A stretch of DNA of 64,000 nucleotides, from the NCBI GenBank assembly GCA_032718565.1, contig JAVGVS010000627.1, forward strand, positions 1 to 64,000. The letters are read 5' to 3'. The translations under genes and the position numbers were made by a program. Each line of letters starts with the position of its first letter. Positions within the stretch are counted from its first letter, which is position 1. The notes beneath the pieces are model-generated. The model made no database searches and had not been told where the DNA came from. It saw nothing but the letters and a program-made list of their open reading frames with translations. Origin of the DNA: Distichodus sexfasciatus. Taxonomy: Eukaryota > Chordata > Actinopteri > Characiformes > Distichodontidae. Positions 48,901-60,539 of the stretch are shown here, piece after piece.

Positions 48901-51900
48901 AAAATATATTTAGAAAATTTGCCCCATACTTTCACACTGCAAAAATACTTCATTTTAACAACTAACAATTCATGTTAATTACATAATTAAATACAAATAT
49001 ATTATCAATCTTTGTCATGTCAGTGGTGTACATTTTTGGATTTTTACCACTGGGCTATTTCTATACTGAAGATGTGCAAGAGATGAAGTAAGATCGGACA
49101 TGTTAGGAAACTAGGAGAACATTTGACCCCATAAGTGAATCATTAGAATTCCTAAAAAACAATATGTTCAGTAAACTGGTGCCACAGAAATAAATATTAC
49201 CAGGTCTGGATGATCCTTCTCCGTCTACCAGTCCTGAGAAACAAGACCAAAGTTAGAGACATTATATTATTAAAAAACTACATTAAAAAATGTTTAATAA
49301 GAAGAATAATTACCAGAGTCTTCGCTTTCAACAGACACCTTGGACTCAGTGCCTACAGGAGAAAAAGTCAAAGATAATGATTAAACCATGAGAAGAAAAC
49401 ATTGAATTTTTAAACAACAGATTTTTAATATTTAATCTTAATACACATATTTAATTGCATTCATTTTTTCTTTGTTTTTCTCTGTAAAATCCAGGTTCAC
49501 ATATATATATAGAGTACTGTGCAAAAGTTTTAGGCAGGTGTGAAAAAATGCTGTAAACAAAGAATGCTTTCAAAAATGGAAGTGTTAAGCATTTATTTTC
49601 ATCAATCAACAAAATGCAGTGAATGAACAAAAGAGAAATCTAATCAATATTTGGTGTGACCACCCTTTGCCTTCAAAACAGCATCAATTCTTCTAGGTAC
49701 ACATGCACACAGTGTTTGAAGGAACTCGGCTGTGTCACGGTCCCGCCCAACTTAGACGCGACCGTGCCACCGTGAACCCAGGATGAGTGTCTGTGTTTCC
49801 TGCCCTCTGGGTTCACTTCTGGTGTTGTGTTGTGGTGTTTACCACTCATGTTTCCTCGGGTTAGTCTTAGCCTTCCGTGTTAGCTTGCTCCTTAGTTCTG
49901 GATTCCGTGTCTGCACTTTGTGCCCTTCTGAATAGTTCACTATCTGTTTAGAGCGCACCCTACTTCCTGGTATGTTGTTTGCACTGCGTGTTCCCTACCT
50001 AGTAGGTCAGTATCTGTGTAGAACACCCCCGCACTTATCATTGATTTCAGCTGTGTCTCATTCTGCTTTGAGTTTGGGATTGGTGCAAGCGCTCGTTTGT
50101 TGAGTTGTGTGGTCTTATTTAAGTCAGTTCAACCCGAGCGTCTCTGAGTCTGTCTCCCTCATACTTTGTGTGTGGTTGTTCCTGTGTAAAGCTCCTTTGG
50201 ATATCCTGGACCCCATTTGGTTTGGACTTTTGGACCCTTGGGATTATGATTTGACTTTGTGTTTCATTTTGGATTATCCCTTCTGAGTTCTTTGCCTCAC
50301 CCATTTCTCCTGTGTTTCTCTCCAGGCTCATGACTCCCAGTGAGCTTTCCCCGGCTGGCCAGACTGCCTTGGTGGCTACCGAGTCTGGGCCATTGTCAGT
50401 CCACTTCCCGAGTCTTCAATCGTAAGGACCTCGCTTGTTCTGGTCACTCGGGGAGGTTCTCCTCCATTACCCAACGCCTACTACTGGGAGCACAGGCCTC
50501 ACCTTTCTTTTGTTACTTTGCTTCTGTTTTTTGTGTGCATTTTTGCCCTTTGTGTCTCGCATATCTCTGCCCTCAATAAACCCTTTTTGTCAAGCCTGCA
50601 ACAGTGTCCCCATCCCCTTCCCTCCTCCTCAACGCAACCACACCCATGACAGGCTGGTAGGTTGTTCAAAACATTTTGGAGAACTAACCACAGATCTCTA
50701 ATCCTACAAAATAATATAATGACTATAATCCTACAAAATCCCTGACTTTGTGCAAGTGTACCTATAAGAATTGATCCTGGTTTGAAGGCAAAAGGTAGTA
50801 ACACCAAATATTGATTTAGATTTCTCTTTTGTTCGCTCACTTTGCATTTTGTAAATTGATAAAAATAATCATTATTTATATTTCTGAAAGCATTCTTTGT
50901 TTACAGCATTTTCACACCTGCCTAAAACATTTGCACAGTACTGTACATATACATATATACTTTTTTTTTTTTTTAAGATTTGTTCTACACAACATGTCTG
51001 GCAGGACAGTTAGAGACCTCAGCTTTGTTGTATTTTTTTAAAAGAAAACTAGATTTTACAGGAAAAAAACTCAATGCGATTAAATAATGTATGTGTTATG
51101 ATAAAGTATTTAAAATCTGTTTGAAAAAGAACACACATTTACTACACAAAGAGAGAGATGCTGTGGCTAAACAGGCAAAAAATAACCCCAAACACTTGAT
51201 AATTCCATTTTTAGTTGAGGAAAATGTTACTGTACTTACGATTAGATTTCTCAACATGTGCTTTCTCCAACATTGGAGTGGCCTCATCATTGTTTTCCTC
51301 GTCATTGCTCGGTGCTTGCCCATCTAAAATCATACAACAGATGTGCATTTATTAATCTATTTATGTCAATGTGTTTAACAAATATATTCACTACTTGACT
51401 GGTAGGATTCTGCATTCAGAGGTGTTGAAAGCACTACATCATGAGGGGGGGAAAAAGTTGTAAAAGTAATGAAAGTACATTTTATTTTCTGTTACAGACA
51501 GCAGCACGAAATCTACTGCAGAAATCAGAGACTCGGAATAAAGTTGCACCATAATACTTTTCTTTACAGGTTTCAACTGAAACGTGCTTTGGCAAAAAGT
51601 AAATAAAATAATTGTTGATTAATTATAATCAATGCCAACTGTTAAATTAATCATAATATTGATTTGAGACTATATTGGCCAGCCCTAGTTTTTAACCTCT
51701 CAGGCATCTTAGGGTATGAAGTAAAAATCCCTCTTTTGGTTGGCTAATCTGTTCCTGATTAAATTAGATTTTCCCATTCTGTTGAACATTTTTACTATAT
51801 GTATGTTTTATTATATTTTCAAGCATCAATAACAAAGGTTTCTACTTACTGCCATTTGGAGGTGGAACGTTATTACTCCCTTTTGACTTGTCAGACGGCG

Positions 51901-54900
51901 CACCTAAAAACATCATGATTATCAACAGATGTGTTAAAGCACGCTCAGGTATGCCAGAAAGTGGAAAGAGAGCATTTTACGTGAAACATGAAAACTTTTC
52001 AAAAATAGATATTTCGGAACTCTTTATCATTTTCCTCAGAAAGGGAGTTATTCAGAAATGTCCAATACATCATGAAATGTACACTTTGTGTGTGATCCAA
52101 ATAGTAGCTAATTTTCCTTGAAAATAATTTTCAAATATATGAAACAAATATCATTTCAACACATATTGCAAAAATACTTCATTTTAACAATTAACAATTT
52201 AATTATGTAATTAACAATTCATGTTAATTACATAATAAAATACAAATATATTATCAATATTTGACATGTCATTGGTGTACATTTTTGGATTTTTGCCACC
52301 AAGCTATTTCTATACTGAAGATGTGTTTAACAAAAAAAAACACCCACTAACGTGTGTCTGTCTGTGAACTTTTGTTTTTTCTAACCCATTTTTCGTTAAA
52401 GTATAAAACTTAGTCTGTGGTAATTTGGTTTAACTACAGTTGTTGACATAGCTTACAGATCTAAGAACAGTTGTGGACCACAAAGCACTGTTGTACATCG
52501 CTCTGGATAAGAGCGTCTGCTAAATACTGTAAATGTAAATAAAGTAAAATCAGACATGTTAGGAAACTAGGAGAGAACATTTGACCCCATAAGTGAAACA
52601 TTAGAATTCCTAAAAAACAATATGTTCAGTAAACTAGTGACACACTTTAGACAGAAAAAAATATGACCAGGTCTGGATGATCTGAAGTTAGAGACATTAT
52701 ATTATTTAAAAACTACATTTAAAAATGTTTAATAAGAAGAATAATTACCAGAGTCATTGCTTTCAACAGACACCTTTGACTCAGTGACTATAGGAGAATA
52801 ATTCAAAAGTAATGATTAAACTGTGAGAAGAAAAGGTTGAATTTTTAAACAACAAATTTTTAAAACTTAATACATTGCATGCAGGGTTTTTTGTTTTTCA
52901 TTTTTCCCCCTGTAAAATCCAGTGATAGATATATATATATATATTCTTTTTTTGAAGATTTGTTCTACACAACATGTCTGGCAGGACAGTTAGAGGACTC
53001 AACTTTGTTGTGTTTTGTCAAGGAAAACAACTGGAGTTTACAGGAAAAAAACAGAATGTGATTAAATATGTGTATTAAGATTAAGTATTAAAAATCAGTT
53101 ATTTAATAAAGAACAAACATTTACTACACAAAGAGAGAGATGTTGTGACTGAACGGGCGAAAGATAACCCCAAACACTTGATAATTCCATTTTTAGTTGA
53201 GGAAAATGTTACTGTACTTACGATTAGATTTCTCAACACGTGCTTTCTCCAACATTGGAGAGTTTTCCTGGTCATTGCTCGGTGCTTGTCCATCTAACAC
53301 CATACAACAGATGTGTGCATTTATTAATCTATTCATGTCAATGTGTTCAACAAATATATTCACTATTCAACTGATAGGATTCTGGACCTAATTTAGGCAA
53401 AATCTATAAAAAAGCCACCAACCTGGTGATTTGGCAGGTGGAGCATTCAGAGGTGTTGAAAGCACTACATCATGACGGGGGAAAAAGTTGTAAAGTAATG
53501 AAAGCACATTTTATTTTCTGTTACAGACAGCAGCACGAAATCGATTGCAGAAATCAGAGACTCAGAATAAAGTTGCACCATAATACTTTTATTTACTGGT
53601 TTCAACTGAAACGTGCTTTGGCAAAAAGTAAATAAAATAATTGTTTAATTATAATCAGTGTCAAGTGTTCAATTAATCATAATATTGATTTGAGACTATA
53701 TCGGCTAGCCCTAGTTTTAAACCTCTCAGGCATCTTAGGGTATGAAGTAAAAATCCCTCTTTTGGTTGGTTAATCTGTTCCTGATTAAATTAGATTTTCC
53801 CTTTCTTTTGGACATTTTTACTATATGTATGTTTTACTATATTTTCAAGCATCAATAACAAAGGTTTCTACTTACTGCCATTTGGAGGTGGAAATAACTT
53901 TGGTTCTACAACGATACTTTTTTTTGACTTGTTAGACGGCGCACCTAAAAACAGATGTGTTAAAGCACACTCAGGTATACAAGAAAGTGGAAAGAGAGCA
54001 TTTTACATGAAACATGAAAACTTTTCAAAAATAGATATTTCGGCACTCTTCATAATTTTCCTCAGAAAAGGAGCTATTCAGAAATGTCCAGTACATCATA
54101 AATGTACACTTTGTGTGTGATCCAAATAGTAGTTGATGTACCTTGAAAATAATTTTCAAATATATGAAAGAAATATCATTTCAACACACATTGTATAAAT
54201 GCAGTGAATACTCACAAATTTTCCGCTTCTGTTTAAGAACGATGAGGATCACACCAGTCACAAGTAGAGTGACCACAACGCCAACTATTCCACCAATCAG
54301 TCCACTTTGAACTTTCTCTTGCTCACAGTCATTGCAGGAGTAATCTGCAGACAAAGCGTATCAGAACATATCACACATCAATAATTTAGTTGGAAATGCA
54401 AATCACAAGTTTCATCACAATACGATATTTCATCCACTCCAACAACAGCGATTTGACGTCTGCCAATATCACAAAGTCTGCTATGATACAATTTTGATTA
54501 ACTTCAAGAACCAGTGATCCATACGAGACAATATCAAACTGATTTAACACAATCACTTCCAATAATAGCAAGTAACAAAATGCAGCTAAAATATCATTAG
54601 ACATTTTAGTCCTGAACTCAAGCAGACATTTTGTTTATATATAATTCATATATAAAAATAGCCCTCCTGTTCAATATAAAGCCTCTTGCTTACTTAGCAA
54701 AGGATATTTACAAGGGGTGCGCAATTCAGAAAATCACACGAGTCGATTCCAATTCTGATTCTTGAGCTCACAATACAATTCAAAATCGATTCACGATTCA
54801 CACGTAATTCAGGATTCATAAACGACTCACAATTCAATACATAGATGAATTTGTTTCCAGATTTATGAGTTTTGAGTCACTTTTCCCATTTGGCATTGTG

Positions 54901-57900
54901 GCAGATCAACAAAACACAGAGTCAAATGTAGTTTACTAAATGTAATGCAAATGTACACATACTGACTGAATTTCCTTCATGATGACATGAAGGAGGTCTC
55001 GACAGATTGACAATAAAAATGATAGGGTTGGCAGCTGAACTTGTGTCGGAAAAAAGTAAACTAGTGCCATTACACTAGTTGAAAAATCTGAATTGATTTT
55101 TTGGAATGCATGAATCGATTTTGCAACAACAAAAAAAAAACCCTGTGATTTGATACGATTCGGTTTTTTTTTACACCCCTAATGTTAACGGTGTCTCATT
55201 GTTGTTTTCATTTTGGATCAGTTCTAAAGGCTTGAATCAGTATATCAGTGTAGATCAATGTATCCTTACAGACCACCATTTACACCCTTCACTATAAATT
55301 TCAATTCATGTCACTGCTTTATGCAGGTGCGATACTTGATGTGATCACTAATTAGAAGCTGGAGGATATTATATCAATGCAATGCTGCACTGCAGTTGGA
55401 ATTTCTAGATATTTACCCCACGGCATAGTAATAGGCTTCTCGAGGCTACGGTGAGACACATAACAGTCATAGTGTGCTTTTTCACTCTCCTCGATGTCCA
55501 CACTCAACCTCAGCTGGTAGGTGTCATCATCGTTAGGTCTGACTCCTGAAGATTTTACCAAGTGTTCGGGCAGCGAGGTGCCGTACTTCCTCACATTCAT
55601 CCTCACATCTTTAGGGAAGAAGCCAGTGGCCAGGCAGGTCAGGGTCAGCTTGCTGGGGTTATTCACACATCTCTTAGCAAACGCGTGAACTTTTGGTGCA
55701 CCTGAAAAAGAGGAAAATAAACTCATTAGCATCTCATGAGCATGTGTTACTTTCTCGTGGACATACAGTACAATATGATCTCTTGGTCGTATGATACTTT
55801 CTGGTAAGCATGTAATACGTTTCTGTGGGCATGCAATACTCTATTTTGAGCATATGATACTTTCTAATAAGCACACAATACCTTTGGATGAGTACTTTCT
55901 TGTAGTGATGTGCAGATGAAGCTTCATGAAGCATTTGCTGTAAGTTTTGGCAGCACTAGATGACATTCTTGACTATAAGAAAAGAGCTAGAGGTGTTGCA
56001 TTTTTACAAATTGTGTCATTTTCAAGTCGAGAGTGTCATCTAGTGGTGCCAAAACTTATGAAGCTTTATCTGCACATCACTTCTTTCTTGAAATAATGTC
56101 TCATGTGCATATATTACATTCTTGTGGTATTTAATTGTTTTCTCACAAGTTCCTTTAGGAGCTCCGTACTGAACTGATTGCCCCTGATGTTCCTGGTACT
56201 CACGGTGTTTTTTAAGCATTTCTTCTCCGTAGGTCATGAATTTTTGCAGCCATTCCACACACTCCTTCTGCAGGTAGCCCTTGGTGTACTCATTGAGGAT
56301 GCGAACGTCGTCCCATTTTCTCTTTGTGGCCTCTGCCGCAGATACGGGAGCGATCCAGCGCATGTTCTCAGCGTCAAAGGAGAGAAACTCGCCGCCATCG
56401 TAGCTGTACTCGTCAATGCCCCTCATGAATTTCACCTGTCCATTCATTTCTTCAATCTCGCATCCGTGTCTCCACTGAAGGACGTGAAGGTCTGGAAATG
56501 GAGGCAAGAAGATGTCATGCACATCCATGCAACTGCTCACTTGTCACAAAGAATTCTAGTTCTGCTTTATTTTTATTAAGCCTGGTTTAATATTGATTTA
56601 TTTTTTCTCTTTATTACATTGTGCATCACATATTAAGAGTAAATGGGAGCTGAACAAGAAAATGGTTGTGATGACCTTTTTGTTATGATTGTGCTACTTT
56701 TGCATTTTGTTCAAGGGAAGAGAGTGAGGTAGAGCAGAACCACTGCACGGTTGAGAGGACAGTTTCATCAGGAACATTCTGGTTATGTATTGGACTTGTA
56801 ATTTATGTTCATTATCTTTATTGGGTGCTAAAGACCATTCTTCTTCTCCTCACTTTTTGTCCCTTTCTCTGACATGGAAAAGTCATACTGTACATGTGCA
56901 AGAAATAACTGCACAAGTGACATAAAGTCATTTGTAAATGACTTTACAAGTCTGGCTTTAGTTTTACCTAAAACTTTGCTATTTTAATCTTGCAAATCTG
57001 GACTTTTATAAAACAAATGTACAACTTCATAATGTTAGAGAACATCCAATTTTTTGTAGTAAATTTGCAACTTTAATCTAAGAAATGTGGAGTTATTATT
57101 GCAAATGTACAACTTTAACGACTAGTTACTGTTATTTCCAATGTTATTTACGTTCCAATATTATTGTCTCTGAAATGTAATGTGTTACACGACTCCTGCA
57201 TTACATTTAAGTTACTTTTACCAAAATAAGTGTTGATGTAAGACATTATAAAATGTTAGATGTAGTTTACTGCAGTTGTTTCTACATCCAGTGGAGGGCG
57301 ATGTGGTGCAGCATAATGACTGTAGACATATACTGTAGAAATTAGCTCTTTTACTCACTATTTTACTCTTGTGTCAAAGGTCTCATGGTGTTGGAGGATT
57401 TTAAAAACATGAATATTAAGACAAAACAGCACTAAATTCTGGGTTAAAAGTGTGTTGTAATGCACGTTGCTGAAATATTTAATGAGTACAATATTACTGA
57501 AAATGTGGGGCCACTTGCGTTCACAATGTACACAAACTCTATTATTTTTATTCTCACCAGTCTTGTTGTGTCTCATGCGGTCCATCAGGATGTCCACGTT
57601 GACTTTGAACCACTGCTCTTTACTCTTTCGGGACTGAGTTCCTTTCTCCCAGTAATCTTGCTGCATCTTCTCCTTCATCCAGTCCTGTCTGGGAGTCTTA
57701 ACCTGGTCTTTGCTGTTGTAGTAATCAATCTCTCGGTCGTCCAGCAAACCCAGTGCAGTGAACTCGTAGATGTTGGGCAAATCCACAGGTTTAGAGAGCG
57801 CAGTGTAGATGTAATACAGAGAGTGTGAATCTAGATATATTTATAGAAATAGAAGAGAGGGAGAGAAAGAGCGCATTAAATTAGAGTGGACTTCAACATC

Positions 57901-59299
57901 TCAACACCATAAACATAAATTAAAAATAAAGTAATATACATAAATAATAGCAAATAGTATTAACACATATAATGTGATTACAGTTCCCCTGTCTGTTACG
58001 GGAACTGTAAAGTTTCAGACTGTAACACACTACAGCGAATAGTGAGAGCAGCTGAGAAGGTCATTGGTGTGCCCCTACCCCCCCTGAAAAACATTTTCCA
58101 GACCCGCAGCTACACAAGAGCCAGGTATATAGTGAAGGACCATTCCCACCCACTACACGGACTCTTTTCACTTTTACTGTCTGGCAAACGGTATCATAGG
58201 CTCCAGTCTGCCACCAAGAGACTGTGTAACAGCTTCATACCACAAGCCATCAGAACTGTGAACGCACATTAACATCAGAGCTCTCTTAAAATACCTCAAA
58301 CTACCTCACACCTGCACTTTACATACCTACTGTCTACTGTTTACATCAGGCACATTCAGATGCACTAGAGTTAATAAAATAACTGTAAATTCACCTTCTT
58401 CCAATGACGTCTTCAATTCTACACCTTACCTGTGCAGTATAATAATCATGTGCAATATCAGTCATTAAGGTTTACATCCCCACCTTCAAATAGTACTGGA
58501 GTGTTGTGCATTTATTGTTCTGTCTATTTATTGTGGTTGTTTTTGTATTGTGATGCTCTTGCACTCCATCTGTTATAAGCTGCTTAGATGCTGATGCTGC
58601 CAATGTCACTTTCGTACTGTATTTATTGTGTTGCTTGTTGCACCTTTTGTCCTGTTGAATGCAATGTTCAGTGTTACTATACTGTATGTTGCACCGGGGC
58701 CACGGTGAAATGGTGTCTCATCACACTTTGAACACGTATAAAGCAACTGATGACAATAAAGAATCTTGAACCTTGAACCTCGAACTTGATTAATTACAAT
58801 AAAAGAATGACTAGTGTACTCGCAACTGCAAGGGTTTGATGCCACCAACAGATGGCGTATTCTGCACGTCAACGGCACTGGCAACAAATCTGGACCATAC
58901 AGATAGTGAGACTACTAAAATTAGTCCACTGTTACTAGCGAAGCACAAAAATATCATCATGTCGATGCCTTTATTACGAATAACGTATTAAACCATAAAT
59001 AAATCTTCCAAAAAGCATGAAGGAATCTTTAAAAAATCCATGGCAACTAGTAGGAATTCCACATGGAAACAGAAAGACTATAAGAATAGAAATAATATAG
59101 AATTCATATCATTTAACAATGAGTTTTTACAACTGTCACATTATTACAGACTTACATGTGCACAAGTGTTGAGTAGAACTACACAGATTTAGTGAAAGTG
59201 AAAAATGAAAACAAATCTGTAATCTGTAATCCCTCTTTTCTATAATTATATTCACTTTATAAGTCTGTTATTAATTTGTTTGTTCTATTGATTTTTTTA

Positions 59300-59361
<62 letters not shown>

Positions 59362-59649
59362 GCCAAAGACGCATTTGATATTCTCCCTACATTTCTATTG
59401 TCAAGTCAATTCATTGCTAGTTTTTCTTTATCCATAAGGATGTAAGGAGAACAAATGATTTTCCCGATTTAGAGATGAACTGCTTAATGTCTTTTAAATC
59501 TAATACTATAAATTAATATAATAATCATCGCATCTGTCATATAATAAATCATAATTAATATTACAGATTTTACTTTCATAAAGTCATAAATTCAATTTTA
59601 GAGCTGTAGAAGGCAATACTTAATGTCATTCTTCGTATATGAAACTAAA

Positions 59650-59681
<32 letters not shown>

Positions 59682-60107
59682 TACATTTGTGACATAAAAA
59701 TAAGCATTCTAAACTGTATTCATGATCATTATTGTCAGTGTATTAAAGGTATGCTGCTTTTACTGCCCCCTCTGTTGTTGCGCCAAAAATTTACTTTCGT
59801 TTTAATTCTGCTTCTGTCACATGACTACAAATAATTGCGATCGACGTCGACAACCTTGAGCCCAGATGAGTCATATCAGTTCAACCAGTGAAATATGGCA
59901 TTTTAATTACCGAAAAGAGTGTAAAAAGACAAAAGTATAAAGGTTGAGGTTTCGGCAGTTGTTTCCAACTATTACATTACACGTCAACAACCCTCACAGG
60001 TGATTTTAATTGTGTGATTTAAAGAAAATCGGTAAACTCCACTCACCGCTCAGTACAGGTGAAACTGCGGCGAAAATCGACAAAAAGCAGAATGTCAGGT
60101 GACCCAT
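45611..60107 (-). CDS. MHC class I heavy chain, probably Z lineage, with an extended multi-exon tail
   Basis: Core exons on the minus strand: leader 60047-60107 (MGHLTFCFLSIFAAVSPVLS), alpha1 57558-57830, alpha2 56204-56491, alpha3 55417-55701, membrane 54216-54344. All join in phase 1 without a stop. Alpha1/alpha2 keep peptide-anchor residues corresponding to Tyr7, Tyr59, Arg84 (for Tyr), Thr143, Lys146, Trp147 and Tyr159; Tyr171 is Phe. The alpha2 cysteines (HGCEIE, KECVEWL), the NKT glycosylation site at the end of alpha1 and the alpha3 cysteines (TLTCLATGFFP, YDCYVSHRS) are present. The 'QWRHGCEIE' and 'VNVDILM' wording and the alpha1 start fit the teleost Z lineage. Candidate tail exons follow at 53876-53944, 53222-53293, 52749-52787, 51850-51903, 51240-51323, 49314-49352, 49201-49233, 48394-48477, 47681-47719, 46781-46864 and stop exon 45611-45627. 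Together these would give 549 residues. How many tail exons are really spliced in is unknown. Confidence 0.82.
45820..45908. repeat. compound AAC/AAT microsatellite
   Basis: About seven AAC units followed by about twenty AAT units, in the distal part of the class I gene. Confidence 0.9.
46110..49060. repeat. recent 1,613-bp tandem duplication
   Basis: 46110 to about 47431 repeats at 47723 to about 49044, offset 1,613. I noticed no difference over about 1.3 kb, including module A exons and the flanking introns. Beyond 47431/49044 the copies diverge (ttgccaccaag against ttaccactggg). Confidence 0.85.
46270..46335 (+). mobile_element. solo Tc1 terminal repeat
   Basis: 'acagttgtggtcagaacttt' followed by 'acatacact' resembles the terminal repeat of Sleeping Beauty-type Tc1 elements. 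It is copied at 47883-47948 by the tandem duplication. No transposase remains. Confidence 0.5.
49515..50940. mobile_element. Tc1-like element, deleted, hosting a solo LTR
   Basis: Terminal repeats TACTGTGCAAAAGTTTTAGG and (inverted) CCTAAAACATTTGCACAGTA, with TA target at both ends. Without the LTR insert it is about 500 bases, so most of the transposase is gone. It lies between tail exons of the class I gene. Confidence 0.8.
49733..50651 (+). mobile_element. solo LTR, family B, nested in a Tc1-like element
   Basis: TGTCACGG at the left end, CCATGACA at the right, flanked by GGCTG at 49728-49732 and 50652-50656. AATAAA is at about 50575. This shows clearly the ends of family B (919 bases) and that it inserted after the Tc1 element. 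Confidence 0.9.
52440..52545 (+). repeat. SINE tail fragment
   Basis: Contains 'ctctggataagagcgtctgc' and 'taaatactgtaaatgtaaat', a very common 3' end of fish SINEs. Confidence 0.6.
54346..55416 (-). other. intron between alpha3 and membrane exons
   Basis: 54700-55180 holds old repeat-like wording with many 'gattcacaattc' variations and no coding signal. Confidence 0.45.
55903..56082. mobile_element. hAT-type fold-back MITE with 8-bp target duplication
   Basis: Ends TAGTGATGTGCAGAT and ATCTGCACATCACTT, with nearly the whole element able to fold back. It is flanked by CTTTCTTG at 55895-55902 and 56083-56090. An 8-bp duplication is the mark of the hAT superfamily. It lies in the alpha2-alpha3 intron. 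Other copies are near 6296, 32448 and 41346. Confidence 0.85.
56580..57540 (-). other. alpha1-alpha2 intron; no further feature
   Basis: AT-rich intron of the class I gene. I see nothing else in it. Confidence 0.45.
57985..58795 (+). mobile_element. LINE 3' end in the leader intron
   Basis: 58042-58272 is an open piece of a reverse-transcriptase C-terminus (RAAEKVIGVPLPP, FIPQAIRTVN). A 3' UTR follows, ending 'gacaataaagaatcttgaac' with tail repeats of TTGAACC. The polymerase core is absent (5' truncated, as usual for LINEs). Confidence 0.75.
59306..59362. repeat. ATT microsatellite
   Basis: About 18 ATT units in the leader intron; a second, shorter run is at 59650-59682. Confidence 0.9.
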
Positions 60108-60452
60108 TGTTCCAGAAAGATGAGCTCCGAAGAGCGAGAAATTAATTCCACAAGAGACACTTCAGCTGACGATTCTGTCTCTGTTCCAAAACCGATAGTC
60201 CAGAGAGGAAAAAACCACAAGCTCCTCCTGCTCAACAACCAGTCAACACCCAGAAAACACCAGTCAACACCCACCAAACCTCACCTGGAGCCCGCAGGTG
60301 GAGCCTTCACAAACCCAGAACCCAGAAATCTCAACTGAATACAAAACTATCATTAGAATAATTAAACTGCTACATACAGCTGTCAGTTCCTACACTTTTA
60401 AATCCAAAAGTGCGACGTTTGTCTCTGCTGTGGCAAAGCAAAATTTGGCACA

Positions 60453-60520
60453 AGCTCCGCCCACCGACCAATAGAAAACCTGCAAATTAATGCGCCATCA
60501 CCTGTATTCATATGAAACCC
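60453..60520 (-). promoter_or_regulatory. class I promoter elements: GC box, Y-box-like CCAAT, possible X box
   Basis: On the minus strand: a loose X2-like GTGATGGCGCA (about 60493-60503), then CTATTGGTC (60466-60474, inverted CCAAT, Y-box-like), then GGGCGGAGC (Sp1-like). The order X-Y matches the RFX/NF-Y enhancer of MHC genes. It lies about 360 bases above the leader ATG. Motif matches only. Confidence 0.4.
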
Positions 60521-60539
60521 GCAGATCACACTTGTACAA

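Larger units (their letters stand above)
46781..53944 (-). repeat. array of duplicated cytoplasmic-tail exons (modules C, A, B)
   Basis: Ten short candidate exons, all flanked by AG and GT and all phase 1-1. Module C (APSNKSK..PPPNG): 53876-53944, 51850-51903. Module A (GQAPSND..MLEK..EKSN): 53222-53293, 51240-51323, 48394-48477, 46781-46864. Module B (TESKVSVES..DS): 52749-52787, 49314-49352, 47681-47719. One single exon (GLVDGEGSSRP) is at 49201-49233. The order C-A-B, C-A-B, then A-B-A shows repeated block duplication. The modules are rich in Ser, Glu, Asp, Lys and Pro and have no Tyr. A broken B module is visible near 46060-46110. Confidence 0.7.

Noticed and set aside
53398..53450. Possible further tail exon (NAPPAKSP-like)
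   Set aside because: A donor-like border is present (CACCAG|GTTGGT) but no acceptor AG in a suitable position, and the phase cannot be set.
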